A stretch of 64,000 nt of DNA from Pseudomonas luteola NBRC 103146. GTDB taxonomy: Bacteria; Pseudomonadota; Gammaproteobacteria; Pseudomonadales; Pseudomonadaceae. A model generated the notes under the pieces. That model saw only the letters and a list, made by a program, of their open reading frames with translations. It was not told where the DNA came from and made no database searches. A program made the position numbers and the translations under genes. This document shows positions 46,010-55,665 of the stretch, piece after piece. The stretch spans positions 106,628 to 170,627 of the forward strand of contig NZ_BDAE01000009.1 in NCBI RefSeq assembly GCF_002091675.1, given 5' to 3'. Position 1 is the stretch's first letter. Each line of letters begins with the position of its first letter.

Positions 46010-46375
46010 CTACTGCAGGTTGGTCAGTTTATCGAGCGTTTGTGCAGTCTTGTTGACCACCTTGGTAGTAACTGCCATCTGCAATGAGTACGCTGACAGC
46101 GCGCGGCTCATCATGGTCATGTCCATAGGGTCATCAGCGCTTGCAGCCGCTTTCATATTGCGCATGGCCTGCTGTGAGAGCTTGTCCGTGCTCTGGACGC
46201 GATCCACCAGTGCTCCAGCTACCAGGGCAGGTAATTGCCCTGGCACCGCGGCGGCGGCCCCAGCACTCATCGCTGCGGAAAACAGATCGACGTCCGCCTG
46301 TGAAGGCTCCTGAATCAGCCCCTGGTCTATATCAGCGCTTGGCTGCTTTGCTTTGCTAACGGATGTAATCGTCAT
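46010..46375 (-). CDS. hrpB: HrpB, inner rod/early substrate
   Basis: 121 residues (P. syringae 124) from the ATG at 46375 with GGAG upstream; the frame extends into the hrpZ end, but without a site. The C-terminus SLQMAVTTKVVNKTAQTLDKLTNLQ is the YscI/inner-rod type motif. Probably forms the base rod that anchors the Hrp pilus. Confidence 0.93.
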   Translation of the reverse strand: MTITSVSKAKQPSADIDQGLIQEPSQADVDLFSAAMSAGAAAAVPGQLPALVAGALVDRVQSTDKLSQQAMRNMKAAASADDPMDMTMMSRALSAYSLQMAVTTKVVNKTAQTLDKLTNLQ

Positions 46376-46412
46376 TTGAAGACTCCAACAGACGGTGTCG
46401 ATAAAAGGTGGG

Positions 46413-47327
46413 TCAGCTCGATGCCTGTGTTTGTAAGCCGCCGCCCTGTAACAAGGCCTGCACCAACGCATTCGCGGTTTCCGCTGCACTGCTGTTCAAA
46501 GTGTGTTGACCAGCGCCCTGTGGCTGACCATTGCCCACACCACCACCGTTTCCACCTTCGGCGAGGGTCGCCTCTAGCCCTTTCTCGATCAATGCACTTA
46601 AGAGTTTGGCAAGCTCATCGACGCTGCCGCCTTGTACGCCACCAGGTGAGCTCTGGTTGCCCAAACCTGCCGGATCACCCAGGCCACCCCCCCCGCCCCC
46701 TTGCCCTAGCCCCTGGCTACCTTCCGAAGCATTAGCCTGCAACTGCGAGCCAAGCTTATCGAGCGCTGCACGAAAATCGCCTGTTTCTTGCTCGCTCAAG
46801 TAGTTGTCTTCCTTGAGCTCATTTTTCCATGAGCCTGAATCTGGGGGTGGAAAGTCCTTGGGAAACTTGTCCATGAACTCAGCAATCTTTTCCAGCATGG
46901 GCATATCACTTTGGGAAAAGGTAGTGCCCTCTCCTTGCTTGGAAAGCAGATCATCCAAGGAAGACTTGGCCAATCCGTTGAGCACTTTGGACATGAGGTC
47001 TTGCTGGCTGCCACCGTTAAGGCCTGCGGAATCTGCAGCGCCGAAGTTCGGGCCCAGCTTGTCGCTGATCAGACTCTCCAGACCTTTTTTAAGATCCTCC
47101 GGCCCAGATCCCTGTATTCCTTTTTCTTGCATGTGCTGGGCGAGCATTTTTCCCAATGGGGATGACTCATCCAGCGAGCCGCTTTTGGTCAATTCCTGCA
47201 AGAGCTGCTTGATCACATCTTCCAGTGACGGCTTACTCTGGGTTTCCTTGGATCCGGTCAGCATTAGCGACTCAATATCCATCCTTGGCAGTTGATTGGG
47301 GATCATACTGTTCATTACGGTTGACAT
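46413..47327 (-). CDS. hrpZ: HrpZ, harpin
   Basis: 304 residues, acidic, Gly-rich, and without Cys, as harpins are. Identified by position between hrpA and hrpB and by composition (GLGQGGGGGGLGDPAGLGNQ, GGVGNGQPQGAGQ). Harpins are secreted to the apoplast, bind membranes and trigger cell death. Length is less than P. syringae HrpZ1 (about 340-370). The coding strand has a run of eight Gs (complement of 46687-46694) that could slip. Confidence 0.92.
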   Translation of the reverse strand: MSTVMNSMIPNQLPRMDIESLMLTGSKETQSKPSLEDVIKQLLQELTKSGSLDESSPLGKMLAQHMQEKGIQGSGPEDLKKGLESLISDKLGPNFGAADSAGLNGGSQQDLMSKVLNGLAKSSLDDLLSKQGEGTTFSQSDMPMLEKIAEFMDKFPKDFPPPDSGSWKNELKEDNYLSEQETGDFRAALDKLGSQLQANASEGSQGLGQGGGGGGLGDPAGLGNQSSPGGVQGGSVDELAKLLSALIEKGLEATLAEGGNGGGVGNGQPQGAGQHTLNSSAAETANALVQALLQGGGLQTQASS

Positions 47328-47377
47328 AGTTCCTGCTCCTTAAGGCCTGCGCCCCTCAAACCGAGGGGCAGCACGTG

Positions 47378-47722
47378 TTAGTAGCTGATGCCCTTGGCGT
47401 TTTGCGCTGCGGAACTGATCTTCTTGTTAGAGGCATCATCTCGCGCCGACTGGATGGAGTTGAGCGTGTTCTGGATAGCGATCTGGCGGTTTTCCTGGCC
47501 TTGCAAGCCAATTAATGCTGCGTTGTTTTCATCGTTTTTCTTCATCTCAGCACGTTGGGCCTCAACCGAGCTGCTAGTACCCGTCATTTCATTCATGGCT
47601 TGTTGAGTACTGAAATTAGCCTCGGCCTGATTAGCGCCTTGTACAAACTGGCCACCGGCATTGGTCACGTCACCAACGAAACCCGTAAAACCGGTATTAG
47701 GATTATTGACAGGATTAACCAT
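47378..47722 (-). CDS. hrpA: HrpA, Hrp pilin
   Basis: 114 residues from the ATG at 47722 with AAAGGTG upstream (P. syringae HrpA1 is 113). The C-terminus SNKKISSAAQNAKGISY is nearly the family end (TNKKISATATNAKGISY). The N-terminal half is divergent (NPNTGFTGFVGDVTNAGGQFV), as usual for the surface-exposed part. It polymerises to the extracellular conduit. First gene of the hrpA-Z-B-hrcJ-D-E operon. Confidence 0.96.
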   Translation of the reverse strand: MVNPVNNPNTGFTGFVGDVTNAGGQFVQGANQAEANFSTQQAMNEMTGTSSSVEAQRAEMKKNDENNAALIGLQGQENRQIAIQNTLNSIQSARDDASNKKISSAAQNAKGISY

Positions 47723-47778
47723 GGCATATGCACCTTTGTAGTGATTCGAGGAATACCAGCATCGTTGCTTGGTGCACA

Positions 47779-47807
47779 TGCGTGGCACCGCCTTAGGGAT
47801 CGGTTCC
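47779..47807 (-). promoter_or_regulatory. hrp box of the hrpA operon
   Basis: On the minus strand: GGAACC, 16 nt, CCACGCA. It lies 57 nt before hrpA. Confidence 0.92.
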
Positions 47808-47898
47808 ATGTCACTTCAAGAAATTCTTCTGGCTGCTCTTACTACCGGCCCCGTATTCACTCTGGCGCTCATGTATAGGAACAAAGCGCTACCTGAAT

Positions 47899-47926
47899 GG
47901 AACTGCGCAGCGATACCTGCCACTCA
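47899..47926 (+). promoter_or_regulatory. hrp box of hrpK
   Basis: GGAACT, 15 nt, CCACTCA, 38 nt before the ATG at 47964. It is back to back with the hrpA box, 91 nt apart. Confidence 0.9.
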
Positions 47927-47963
47927 GCCCCCACACTCCGGCTTCCTACACAGGTAAGTATCC

Positions 47964-50417
47964 ATGCGCGTATCCAACCCCACGCCAGGAATGGGAACTA
48001 TTGCCAATCCAGACGTCAGTTTTGAACTCTCTCCAACGGGCGCGGAACCCAGTGCTGCGCCAGCTGAGCGCAGAGGCAATACCGGTAACATTATTCAGTT
48101 CGGTACCAACGCTCCATCCACGCGGCAGACGCTGCCTGGTAACGCGTCGCTTACGCGTGACGGATTAATTTCCCGCCTTGTACAGTTGCTGAAGAATCTG
48201 GAACAACCCACCACCCCGTCTACCCAGCCCCCATCAGGGCAGGCCCGGCCAGAATGTCCGGATATGAGCCGTACACGGCCTTCTGTTGAGCAGCCAACGC
48301 AAGTAAAAGAAACCGGTACCGTAGGTACAGTCAGCGGTACTGAAACCAGCGATACGCCCACTAAGCCTAAAGCCGCCGATGCGGACTTTCTGGATAACTC
48401 CAAGTACTCCGCTCCGGAGGAGCTGAAGAAATACGATGCGCTGGTGGCTCATCTGCCACCGGCGGAACGAGAGCAGGCGGCAAAAGAACTCAATCGCCCG
48501 ATTGCCGCCGCCAAGATGGCGGCTGAAGGTAAAGAGGGCTCAGCCCAGGCCAAGGATTTCATCGAGGCCAATCCTGCGCTCGAGAAAGCGCTGGATACCA
48601 GTAAGCACGGCGGAAAGTGCGATGGCACCATTTCTAAAAACGATTACAAGTCCTTTATCAAGAACATGGAGAACGCTGCAAAGGCGGCATCCAAGGATGT
48701 CGAGGCGTATCAAAAGGAAAACCCGGGCGCGGACCCACAATCATTGGCTATGGTCCGCTCCGCCGCGATGCTGCGTGCTAACGAACCGCTAGCCAAAGCA
48801 GGTAATCCAGACAAAGAAAAAAGTGTTGGTAAATACATTACTGATGATGCCTTGAAGGGGCTTCAAACAGGGAACCCAGGGCTTTCTCCAAAGCTTGCTC
48901 AAACAGCCCAGACCTTTTCACAGCCTGGTTTTCTGCACATGCTTGATCAAGGCGGCTTCGAGGGGGAAGGTCTTGCACTACACAATGCAGACAAAAAGAT
49001 CAGCACCAAAAACATAGATGATTGGATCAAAAAACAAGCTCCCAAGAATGGTGGCGAGTTCGCATCCATGATGAGCGACGCCGCTACCCGTAATGCAGTG
49101 GCTAATGTGGACATCAGTAAACTCAATGAAGATGTCTTCAACCACCCCGACAATTACACGGGTGAGCAAAAAGCCGCCGTCATGATCAAGTTGCAGGAAA
49201 CGCTCGAGCAAGTCCAGGGAGGAAGCAAGCTAAGAAAAGTAGACAAGACCTCCGAGGCGCTACAGCAAAAAATTGCTCAGTTGCAGACCGACGAAAGCGT
49301 TAAAACCTATCTGGACAAGGCAGTTCCTGCGCAGGAAGAGACCTTGATTGCCAGCGACCCCGCCCTGAAAGAGGCAGTCAACGAACGCCACGAGGATCTG
49401 ATATCTGGTAAGGCACTTGAGCAAGACATGCAAGCCGCCCGGGACCAGGCCGCCAAGGATAACAAAGGCAAGAAGCCTGAAGACTGCAAGCCTGTGGATT
49501 ATAGCCAGGCTATTGGGCATATGACGGCAGAACTCCAGTTACAAGGAGACCTGAAGGGTAAAGATAACGTACCCACTACCAGTCAGGTCTTGGACCGCCG
49601 TCCGGACCTTAAACAGGAAATTGATCGCTCCTATCAGGAGAACTTTGTTCAAGGTAAAGCAGCCGAGAGTGCACTTAAACAGGACCAGAAATCAGACCCT
49701 AAAGATGTCCTGTCCCAGGTAGATGCGAAGAAGTTGGCGTATGAAGACGCTATTCCGCAAAGCGCTACGACTGCAGCGCAGAGCGGCTACGCCGAAGCGA
49801 CCATGAAAGCCTTAACTACCACAGCCAAGGGGGCAAGCGTAATCAAGGACTTGAAGGATGCGGGTACGCTTCCAAAAGATGCTGACGAGAAGAAAATGAC
49901 AGGTCAGCAGCTGTATTCTCAACTAAGAGACAATGTGGAGAAACAGACATCTGCGTCAGACCTCGGTAAGGGCGGTAAGACCCTGTTAGCTGGCAGCGGC
50001 GCTGTTAGCGTAGCTAGCCTTTTATCTGTCTCAGAGCGCTTGAATAACGGAGACACCGCTGGCGCAGCCAAGGCTATTTATGATGGAGCCAAAGGCTCAG
50101 CTGAGTTAGGTAAGCTGGGTTATAACGCCGTGGCACAAAGCCTGGGCAAGGATGCCTCTGCCGGACTTGGACGTATGGCGGGTGCCGTCGCAGGACGTGT
50201 AGTCGGAATGGTTGCGGGCGAAGCAGCGGGATTGGCAGCCGCCAGTGCCATTGGCGCCGCGGCCGGACCGATTGGCTGGGCAATTGATGCCGTTCTAGCC
50301 ATCGGCTTTGGTATCAAAGCCATTATCGATGCGGTAAACAAACATAAGAAACAGGAAACATTCGACCACAACGTTGACCCTACGCTGGAGCAGTTCGGGA
50401 TACCCAAGGCGCATTAA
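47964..50417 (+). CDS. hrpK: HrpK, T3SS translocator
   Basis: 817 residues (P. syringae HrpK1 about 780). AGGTAAG precedes the ATG. The N-terminal 140 residues are Pro/Thr-rich, the centre is Lys/Glu/Asp-rich and helical, and the C-terminus has hydrophobic Gly/Ala segments (AGRVVGMVAGEAAGLAAASAIGAAAGPIGWAIDAVLAIGFGIKAIIDAV), as in HrpK and HrpF-type translocators that insert in the host membrane. HrpK helps effector entry. In P. syringae it adjoins hrpL; here it is divergent from hrpA and converges with hrpS. Confidence 0.92.
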   Translation: MRVSNPTPGMGTIANPDVSFELSPTGAEPSAAPAERRGNTGNIIQFGTNAPSTRQTLPGNASLTRDGLISRLVQLLKNLEQPTTPSTQPPSGQARPECPDMSRTRPSVEQPTQVKETGTVGTVSGTETSDTPTKPKAADADFLDNSKYSAPEELKKYDALVAHLPPAEREQAAKELNRPIAAAKMAAEGKEGSAQAKDFIEANPALEKALDTSKHGGKCDGTISKNDYKSFIKNMENAAKAASKDVEAYQKENPGADPQSLAMVRSAAMLRANEPLAKAGNPDKEKSVGKYITDDALKGLQTGNPGLSPKLAQTAQTFSQPGFLHMLDQGGFEGEGLALHNADKKISTKNIDDWIKKQAPKNGGEFASMMSDAATRNAVANVDISKLNEDVFNHPDNYTGEQKAAVMIKLQETLEQVQGGSKLRKVDKTSEALQQKIAQLQTDESVKTYLDKAVPAQEETLIASDPALKEAVNERHEDLISGKALEQDMQAARDQAAKDNKGKKPEDCKPVDYSQAIGHMTAELQLQGDLKGKDNVPTTSQVLDRRPDLKQEIDRSYQENFVQGKAAESALKQDQKSDPKDVLSQVDAKKLAYEDAIPQSATTAAQSGYAEATMKALTTTAKGASVIKDLKDAGTLPKDADEKKMTGQQLYSQLRDNVEKQTSASDLGKGGKTLLAGSGAVSVASLLSVSERLNNGDTAGAAKAIYDGAKGSAELGKLGYNAVAQSLGKDASAGLGRMAGAVAGRVVGMVAGEAAGLAAASAIGAAAGPIGWAIDAVLAIGFGIKAIIDAVNKHKKQETFDHNVDPTLEQFGIPKAH

Positions 50418-50442
50418 TGCGAAAAGCTTCGCCTTCCTTGAG

Positions 50443-50473
50443 CCGTTCAGCCTGCATAAGTCAGGCTGAACGG
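50443..50473. terminator. Bidirectional terminator between hrpK and hrpS
   Basis: CCGTTCAGCCT and AGGCTGAACGG form a perfect 11-bp stem with a 9-nt loop, between the convergent stops at 50417 and 50486. No long U-tract on either side. Confidence 0.75.
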
Positions 50474-50485
50474 TCCAGACGTGAT

Positions 50486-51397
50486 TCAGACATCCAACTC
50501 TTTCATACGGTGGTAAAGCGTCCGCCGAGGAATGTCCAGCTCGCGGCTAACTGCATCGATAGAGTGCTGGTTTCGCTTGAGCGATTCCTGAATCAATACC
50601 CTTTCGATAAGCCGTAACTGGAACTTGAGTGCTGTAGGTGACTCCCCCTCGCTTACCAACTCGCTGTCGAACAGCGGCAAACCGAGCACGAAACGCTTGG
50701 CAGTAGACTTTAGCTCGCGAATATTCCCAGGCCAGTCGTGGTTCAACAGGATCTGGGACACAACCGGATCAACTTTACCGGCTTCGAGTCCAAGCTCTCT
50801 CGCCGCACTTTTTAAGAAACGGTAAAACAGTGGAAGAATGCGCTCACGCTGGAGCCGCAGTGGTAACAACTTCACCGTTAGCACATTAAGTCGAAAATAC
50901 AGGTCACGCCGAAACTCACCCCGCTCGACCAATTCGTCCAGCGGGCGCTGGGCAGACGCGATCACACAGATATCAAGCGGAATCGGTGTAGTCGATCCCA
51001 ACCGCTCCAGCACACGCGTTTCCAATACGCGCAACAGTTTGGGCTGCAAGGCCAGCGGCATGCTGTCCAGTTCGTCCAGGTAAAGAGTTCCTCCTTGTGC
51101 GGCTTCGATGTATCCGACACGAGAACGATCAGCACCGGTATAGGCACCACTCACCACGCCAAACAATTCGCTTTCACAAAGCGATTCCGGAATCGCAGCA
51201 CAATTCATTGCGACAAAGGGTCCCTTACGCCCTGAGAGCAAATGTATGTGTTGAGCCAATGTATCTTTACCAGAGCCAGTCTCGCCCGCCAGCAACAGAT
51301 CGACGGCGAATTCGGAAAGGCTCTGTGCAATGACATCTAGATCAGGCAGGTCAGGTGAGACCGCCAATGCTTCATCAAGCAAATCATACTCGCTCAT
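50486..51397 (-). CDS. hrpS: HrpS, sigma-54 enhancer-binding activator
   Basis: 303 residues from the ATG at 51397 with GAGG upstream. AAA+ motifs: Walker A GETGSGKDTLA, GAYTGA loop for sigma-54 contact, Walker B GGTLYLDELDSMP; C-terminal Fis-type HTH (HSIDAVSRELDIPRRTLYHRMKELDV). No receiver domain, as expected. Forms a hetero-hexamer with HrpR to activate hrpL, and is the target of HrpV. Confidence 0.97.
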   Translation of the reverse strand: MSEYDLLDEALAVSPDLPDLDVIAQSLSEFAVDLLLAGETGSGKDTLAQHIHLLSGRKGPFVAMNCAAIPESLCESELFGVVSGAYTGADRSRVGYIEAAQGGTLYLDELDSMPLALQPKLLRVLETRVLERLGSTTPIPLDICVIASAQRPLDELVERGEFRRDLYFRLNVLTVKLLPLRLQRERILPLFYRFLKSAARELGLEAGKVDPVVSQILLNHDWPGNIRELKSTAKRFVLGLPLFDSELVSEGESPTALKFQLRLIERVLIQESLKRNQHSIDAVSRELDIPRRTLYHRMKELDV

Positions 51398-51468
51398 TCT
51401 TGACCTCGAATACTTCAAGAGCGCGGGGACATCCCGATGCGAGATTCCTTTCGCCTTTGGGAAGAAAA

Positions 51469-52389
51469 CTAAAGGCCTAACTCCTTTATTCGGTGATACA
51501 GCGTACGTTTAGGTATATCCAACTCTTGAATAACCGCATCGAGCTGATGCTTATGTCGCTTGAGCGCATCTTGAATCAGCAGCCGCTCGACAACTTTCAG
51601 CTGTGATTTGAGCCCAGCTGGCTCTTCAGAAAGCACAGCATCACAGCCCTCCGCCCCCAACAGCGGAAACCCCAGGACGAAACGCTTGGCCGCTGATTTA
51701 AGCTCACGAATATTGCCCGGCCAGGAATGGCTGAGAAGCAATTGGACATAATGGTTGCCCAGGATTGGCGCTGGCTTGTTAAGCTCATTTTTCATGGTTG
51801 TAACGAACTGGTCGAACAAAGGCAATATCTTTTCACGCTGCTGACGTAGCGCGGGTAACCGGATGGTTACCATGTTGAGTCGAAAAAGCAGATCTCGACG
51901 AAATAACCCTTGTTCCACAAGTTCATCCAACGGGCGTTGCGCAGAGGCGATAACACGAAGATCAACAGGAATAAACTCAGTGGATCCCAATCGCTCAACT
52001 CCTCTTATCTCCAGGACACGTAGCAGCTTGGCCTGTAGCGCCAAAGGCATACTGTCGATTTCGTCCAGATAAAGAGTCCCGCCGTCTGACGCTTCTATAT
52101 ACCCCTGACGGGAACGTGTGGCGCCCGTATAGGCTCCGTTTACAGTACCAAATAACTGACTTTCGGCAAGTGCCTCTGGTATAGCAGCACAGTTAAGTGC
52201 AACAAAGGAGCCGGACCGCTCCGAGAGATCATGAATTTGTCTTGCTAGCGTGTCTTTTCCTGTACCCGTCTCGCCATAAAGCAGAAGGTCCATTTTAAGA
52301 TGGTTAAAATCCAGGCCAGCCCCAAGAACGTTGTGCGCGTTATTATTATTACAGTCCGCACGATCTTGTATAGCGGTTTCTGTTTGCAT
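51469..52389 (-). CDS. hrpR: HrpR, sigma-54 enhancer-binding activator
   Basis: 306 residues from the ATG at 52389 (frame opens with a TTG two codons before). Same plan as HrpS: Walker A GETGTGKDTLA, GAYTGA, Walker B GGTLYLDEIDSMP, Fis-type HTH (HQLDAVIQELDIPKRTLYHRIKELGL). First gene of the hrpRS operon, 71 nt before hrpS. The gene pair is an ancient tandem duplication found in Pseudomonas. Confidence 0.97.
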   Translation of the reverse strand: MQTETAIQDRADCNNNNAHNVLGAGLDFNHLKMDLLLYGETGTGKDTLARQIHDLSERSGSFVALNCAAIPEALAESQLFGTVNGAYTGATRSRQGYIEASDGGTLYLDEIDSMPLALQAKLLRVLEIRGVERLGSTEFIPVDLRVIASAQRPLDELVEQGLFRRDLLFRLNMVTIRLPALRQQREKILPLFDQFVTTMKNELNKPAPILGNHYVQLLLSHSWPGNIRELKSAAKRFVLGFPLLGAEGCDAVLSEEPAGLKSQLKVVERLLIQDALKRHKHQLDAVIQELDIPKRTLYHRIKELGL

Positions 52390-53026
52390 CGACAACTCTC
52401 ACCTTGAAGGTCGAGAATAGTAATATCTTTGTAACCAAAATCGTCAATATGTGAATTGAGTTGTGTGAATAGGTTAACAAATAGCAAACTATCTTTTTCT
52501 TGCTTTTATTAATCAAAACATAGGATTAAAACAGCTATTTGAAACAATAGAAGGTGCAGAAATTAAGGTCAGATGCACCGAGCCTTGCGAAATTAAATAG
52601 GGGCTTAAAAATTGGTAGAAGGTAATAAAAGCTTCATATTACCGACATCTCTCTAGACAAAACCTGTACATCATCCAAGGTGTTTTGAATGGATCAGAAG
52701 GCCAAGAGTCAGGCAGTAGCAGGGCTATTATCTTTAACAGTGCGGTTTGCTTAGTTTATCAAACATATCTCCATTTTACATTTTGTAAAAGATTAGAATA
52801 ATTTTCTTGGATGGCTTTTATCAGCGTTTTTTTGGATGGCTGCAGTATTTCGTTGAGGTGGTACGACTCGACATATCATCCTTTTGCTAAAAAGCCGAGC
52901 CAGTTCTTGTCGATAGGTTGCCTTATAAATTATTCCGCCTAACAGTTATGAGTATGGAAATAAAATTCCGAATTCACAAATAATTGAATATTAAATTTCA
53001 ATGGTATTATGTTACACATCATTCGA
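52390..53026. other. AT-rich intergenic region upstream of hrpRS
   Basis: No gene seen. It should contain the hrpRS promoter and regulator sites (GacA/RhpR-type control in P. syringae), none of which I can fix by eye. No hrp box, as expected. Confidence 0.5.
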
Positions 53027-54100
53027 TTAAGGCGTGGCGGCAATAGCCGACTGCCCTTTCTGCATTTCCGACGTATGAACGGAGCTGCCAGAGCGCGCAA
53101 GCGTATCAAGATTAGCTGTCAATAGCCTCTCTTTAGCGATGGGAATGACGAGATGCCCCGGCCCGCCTATGGTGTTGCCGTTAACATAGGCAGGGTTTAG
53201 CCTCTGTAGTTCCTTTTTGGGGATACCTGATATAAGCGCCAACTGCGCCAGCTCTACAGGACGGGCCAAGCGAACCGTAATAAAGTATGGCTCATCCGCT
53301 ACAGGCTTCAGCTCTATGGCATGTCCATGAGGCGATTTGACAAGAATGGATAGGGCCAGGAGCCGTGGGACATAATTTTGCGTTTCACGGGGTAAATCCA
53401 GATGCCAATAATCGGTAGGAAGCCCTTTCTTGCGATTGGCCTCTATTAAGCGCGATACGGTCCCTTCACCAGCATTATAGGCGGCTAAAGCCAATAGCCA
53501 ATCACCTCCAAACTGCTGATGTAGACGTGTCAGGTATCTCATGGCCGCGTGTGTTGACGCGATAACGTCGCGCCGCGCGTCATAAAGCGACGTCTGGCGC
53601 AAGCCGAAATCTGTACCAGTACGGGGCATGAATTGCCATAGTCCGACCGCCTTTTGACTTGAGATGGCCATCGGGTCATAGGCACTTTCGATCATAGGCA
53701 ACAAAGCCAGTTCGGCCGGAAGGTCCTTTTGTTCGAGACCTTCAACGATAAAATGCAAATAAGGTGCGGCCTTGCCACTGGCGGTGGTTATGAAACGCCG
53801 ATTCTGGATTAACCAGTTAAGCTGCTGATTAATCCGATCGTTACGCCCAATCTGGTCCACCAGAACAAACCGACTGCTTACCCTTCCCCAGATGTCAGAC
53901 CGTTTCTCGTGTAGCATAGGTGGCCGGGAATAGTCAGATACCATGACCGGCTCCTGCCCCTCACGAATGACCAAGCGTGGCGCGCGTGCCTCAGGTAGTT
54001 GGACTGAGTCAGTAAGTTGACAACCTGCACATAGAGTAATAGAGAAAAGAAAACCAGCCCGTAGGGAGGCAAAAGGCATACGAAAAAAAGACCGTTCCAT
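53027..54100 (-). CDS. hrpH: HrpH-like lytic transglycosylase of the T3SS
   Basis: 357 residues from the ATG at 54100 (open frame begins at 54205, overlapping the hrp box). N-terminal signal with a lipobox-like LCAGC. SLT domain of the MltD type: PMIESAYDPMAISSQKAVGLWQFMPRTGTDFGL, catalytic Glu in IESAYDP, then LALAAYNAGEGTV; a LysM-like piece near the end (LISGIPKKELQRLNPAY). It should open the peptidoglycan for machine assembly. The hrp box and the position beside hrpRS match HrpH of the conserved effector locus. Confidence 0.87.
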   Translation of the reverse strand: MERSFFRMPFASLRAGFLFSITLCAGCQLTDSVQLPEARAPRLVIREGQEPVMVSDYSRPPMLHEKRSDIWGRVSSRFVLVDQIGRNDRINQQLNWLIQNRRFITTASGKAAPYLHFIVEGLEQKDLPAELALLPMIESAYDPMAISSQKAVGLWQFMPRTGTDFGLRQTSLYDARRDVIASTHAAMRYLTRLHQQFGGDWLLALAAYNAGEGTVSRLIEANRKKGLPTDYWHLDLPRETQNYVPRLLALSILVKSPHGHAIELKPVADEPYFITVRLARPVELAQLALISGIPKKELQRLNPAYVNGNTIGGPGHLVIPIAKERLLTANLDTLARSGSSVHTSEMQKGQSAIAATP

Positions 54101-54129
54101 GACAATAAGCACCTCAAACCTAACAGTCC

Positions 54130-54157
54130 TATGTGGCTTGAAGTAGATATCGGTTCC
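54130..54157 (-). promoter_or_regulatory. hrp box of hrpH
   Basis: On the minus strand: GGAACC, 15 nt, CCACATA, 29 nt before the ATG at 54100. Confidence 0.9.
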
Positions 54158-54726
54158 TACATGATTCAGTTTCAGACTTTTAGAGATAATGAGTTTATTG
54201 ATCACACTTGAATTTCAGCTGTTACTGTAATAATTAACTCTAATGAAATCGCCTGGTTCAGCCAACAACTCAGACACAATCCCTAAGCTTCAGCTCCGGT
54301 TCTTCAAGCACATAAACTCTTTCAATTCAGAGAAGCGCTTTCCTCATTCGTTATTTTCAGCCGGCCGGATGTGCTTCCGTTGAGATTTTCGATTTTATTA
54401 AAAGTGCTGCGAAGCCGCACAGCCACTCACTTCACGGCTGATCCAGAGGTGATTTTTCATTGGACTGGTAAATATTTTATAAAAGTCACTGAAATAAAAG
54501 AGCCGGGTATTTCGCAAGAAACTTTGTGAAGAGTTAGCGCAGCCATGAGACTGAATTATAAATAACCGCACCTCTTGTCCCTTATGCAAAAGGTGCACTC
54601 ATCCATAATAAATTGAGAGCAACAGCACATCAGTTTGGTAATTACATAGCAACAATTAATGCTTACGCCCGTAGCATTAGTAATAAAATAATAATTGGAG
54701 GACCAATTAAGCCCTCCGTGTTTCGC
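54158..54726. other. Intergenic region between hrpH and the HopP1-like gene
   Basis: No gene seen. AT-rich. Only the hrpH promoter lies at its left end. Confidence 0.5.
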
Positions 54727-55665
54727 TTATGCTACGCTGCCGCGCAACTCATCCGCGGTCGTTATTACTTTCTGCGCATAGCCCTGAGGGTCGGTGGTTC
54801 GCTTGAAAGAATCGATCGAGCCTGGCTGCCAGTTAGGCCCGCCGTTGTATTTCTCCAACTGACTCCGGGTGTCGCCACCCAGGTTGCTCATGATCATAGC
54901 GGCCATCTCTACCTGGTCGGCTTTACTAGAATGGTCGTATTCATGACCTGCCTGCAGACGGAACATGCCGGTGTTTTCGCTACGTGTAGCGGCTTCTACC
55001 TGCATCACACCGTCGCCATTAGCCATGTTCTGTCCCCAACTGCTCTCCTGCTTAGCTTGAGCTGCAAGCACAAAGGGATCAACTCCATACTTTTCTCCCG
55101 CTTTGACGCAGTTCTGCCAAAGACCCTGCGGCATGCCCTTCGGTGCATTACCGGCATTGACTGAAGTGATGCCATTGCCGGACTTCACTGTCTGACCATC
55201 ACCTGCGTCGTTTGCCCTGGCCTCCCCCTCCTTGCCGCTAGGGCTTTGTGCTGCAAATGAAACATCTCTGGGTTGGACTTCATTACCAAAAGTGACCGAA
55301 GTATTGCCTTTCCCTCCGCTGCCTTTTTCACTCCCGGCGGAGTTGTTGGAAGAGGCATGTTGCTGCCCACCTTGCAACAGCATCAGCAATTGTTGAATCA
55401 GGGGCTTGAGCATTTCAAGGATATCTTTCAGCGATTGCTCTACAGTATTGGCACCGCTCGGATCCTGTATAGATTTGTTGCTGAAACTGTGATTCAAAGA
55501 ATTGCTGTCGGCGCCATATAGGCTGCCGAAATTGACGGGGCTGCTATCGCCTAAGCCAAATGAGACTTGCCCATTTTGTCCATAACTACCTTGAGAAAAG
55601 CCCATGTTCTGGGAATCCAAGGGCAGTAAGTTCTGAGGAACTGGTCGTTGTATGGATACACTCAT
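54727..55665 (-). CDS. HopP1-like harpin/lytic transglycosylase helper
   Basis: 312 residues from the ATG at 55665 with AAGG upstream; the frame opens 34 codons earlier. The N-terminal half is harpin-like: Gln/Ser/Asn/Gly-rich without Cys (NLLPLDSQNMGFSQGSYGQNG) with one helical stretch (EQSLKDILEMLKPLIQQLLMLLQGG). The C-terminal half is an SLT domain (KYGVDPFVLAAQAKQESSWGQN, catalytic E207; GVMQVEAATRSE). This harpin-plus-transglycosylase plan is that of HopP1. It probably works in the periplasm or apoplast to help the pilus or translocation. I found no canonical hrp box in the 130 nt upstream, which is odd for the family. Confidence 0.8.
   Translation of the reverse strand: MSVSIQRPVPQNLLPLDSQNMGFSQGSYGQNGQVSFGLGDSSPVNFGSLYGADSNSLNHSFSNKSIQDPSGANTVEQSLKDILEMLKPLIQQLLMLLQGGQQHASSNNSAGSEKGSGGKGNTSVTFGNEVQPRDVSFAAQSPSGKEGEARANDAGDGQTVKSGNGITSVNAGNAPKGMPQGLWQNCVKAGEKYGVDPFVLAAQAKQESSWGQNMANGDGVMQVEAATRSENTGMFRLQAGHEYDHSSKADQVEMAAMIMSNLGGDTRSQLEKYNGGPNWQPGSIDSFKRTTDPQGYAQKVITTADELRGSVA

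Noticed and set aside
54613..55164. A 183-codon plus-strand frame opposite the HopP1-like gene
   Set aside because: It is antisense to a gene with a clear SLT domain, and has no signal of its own.
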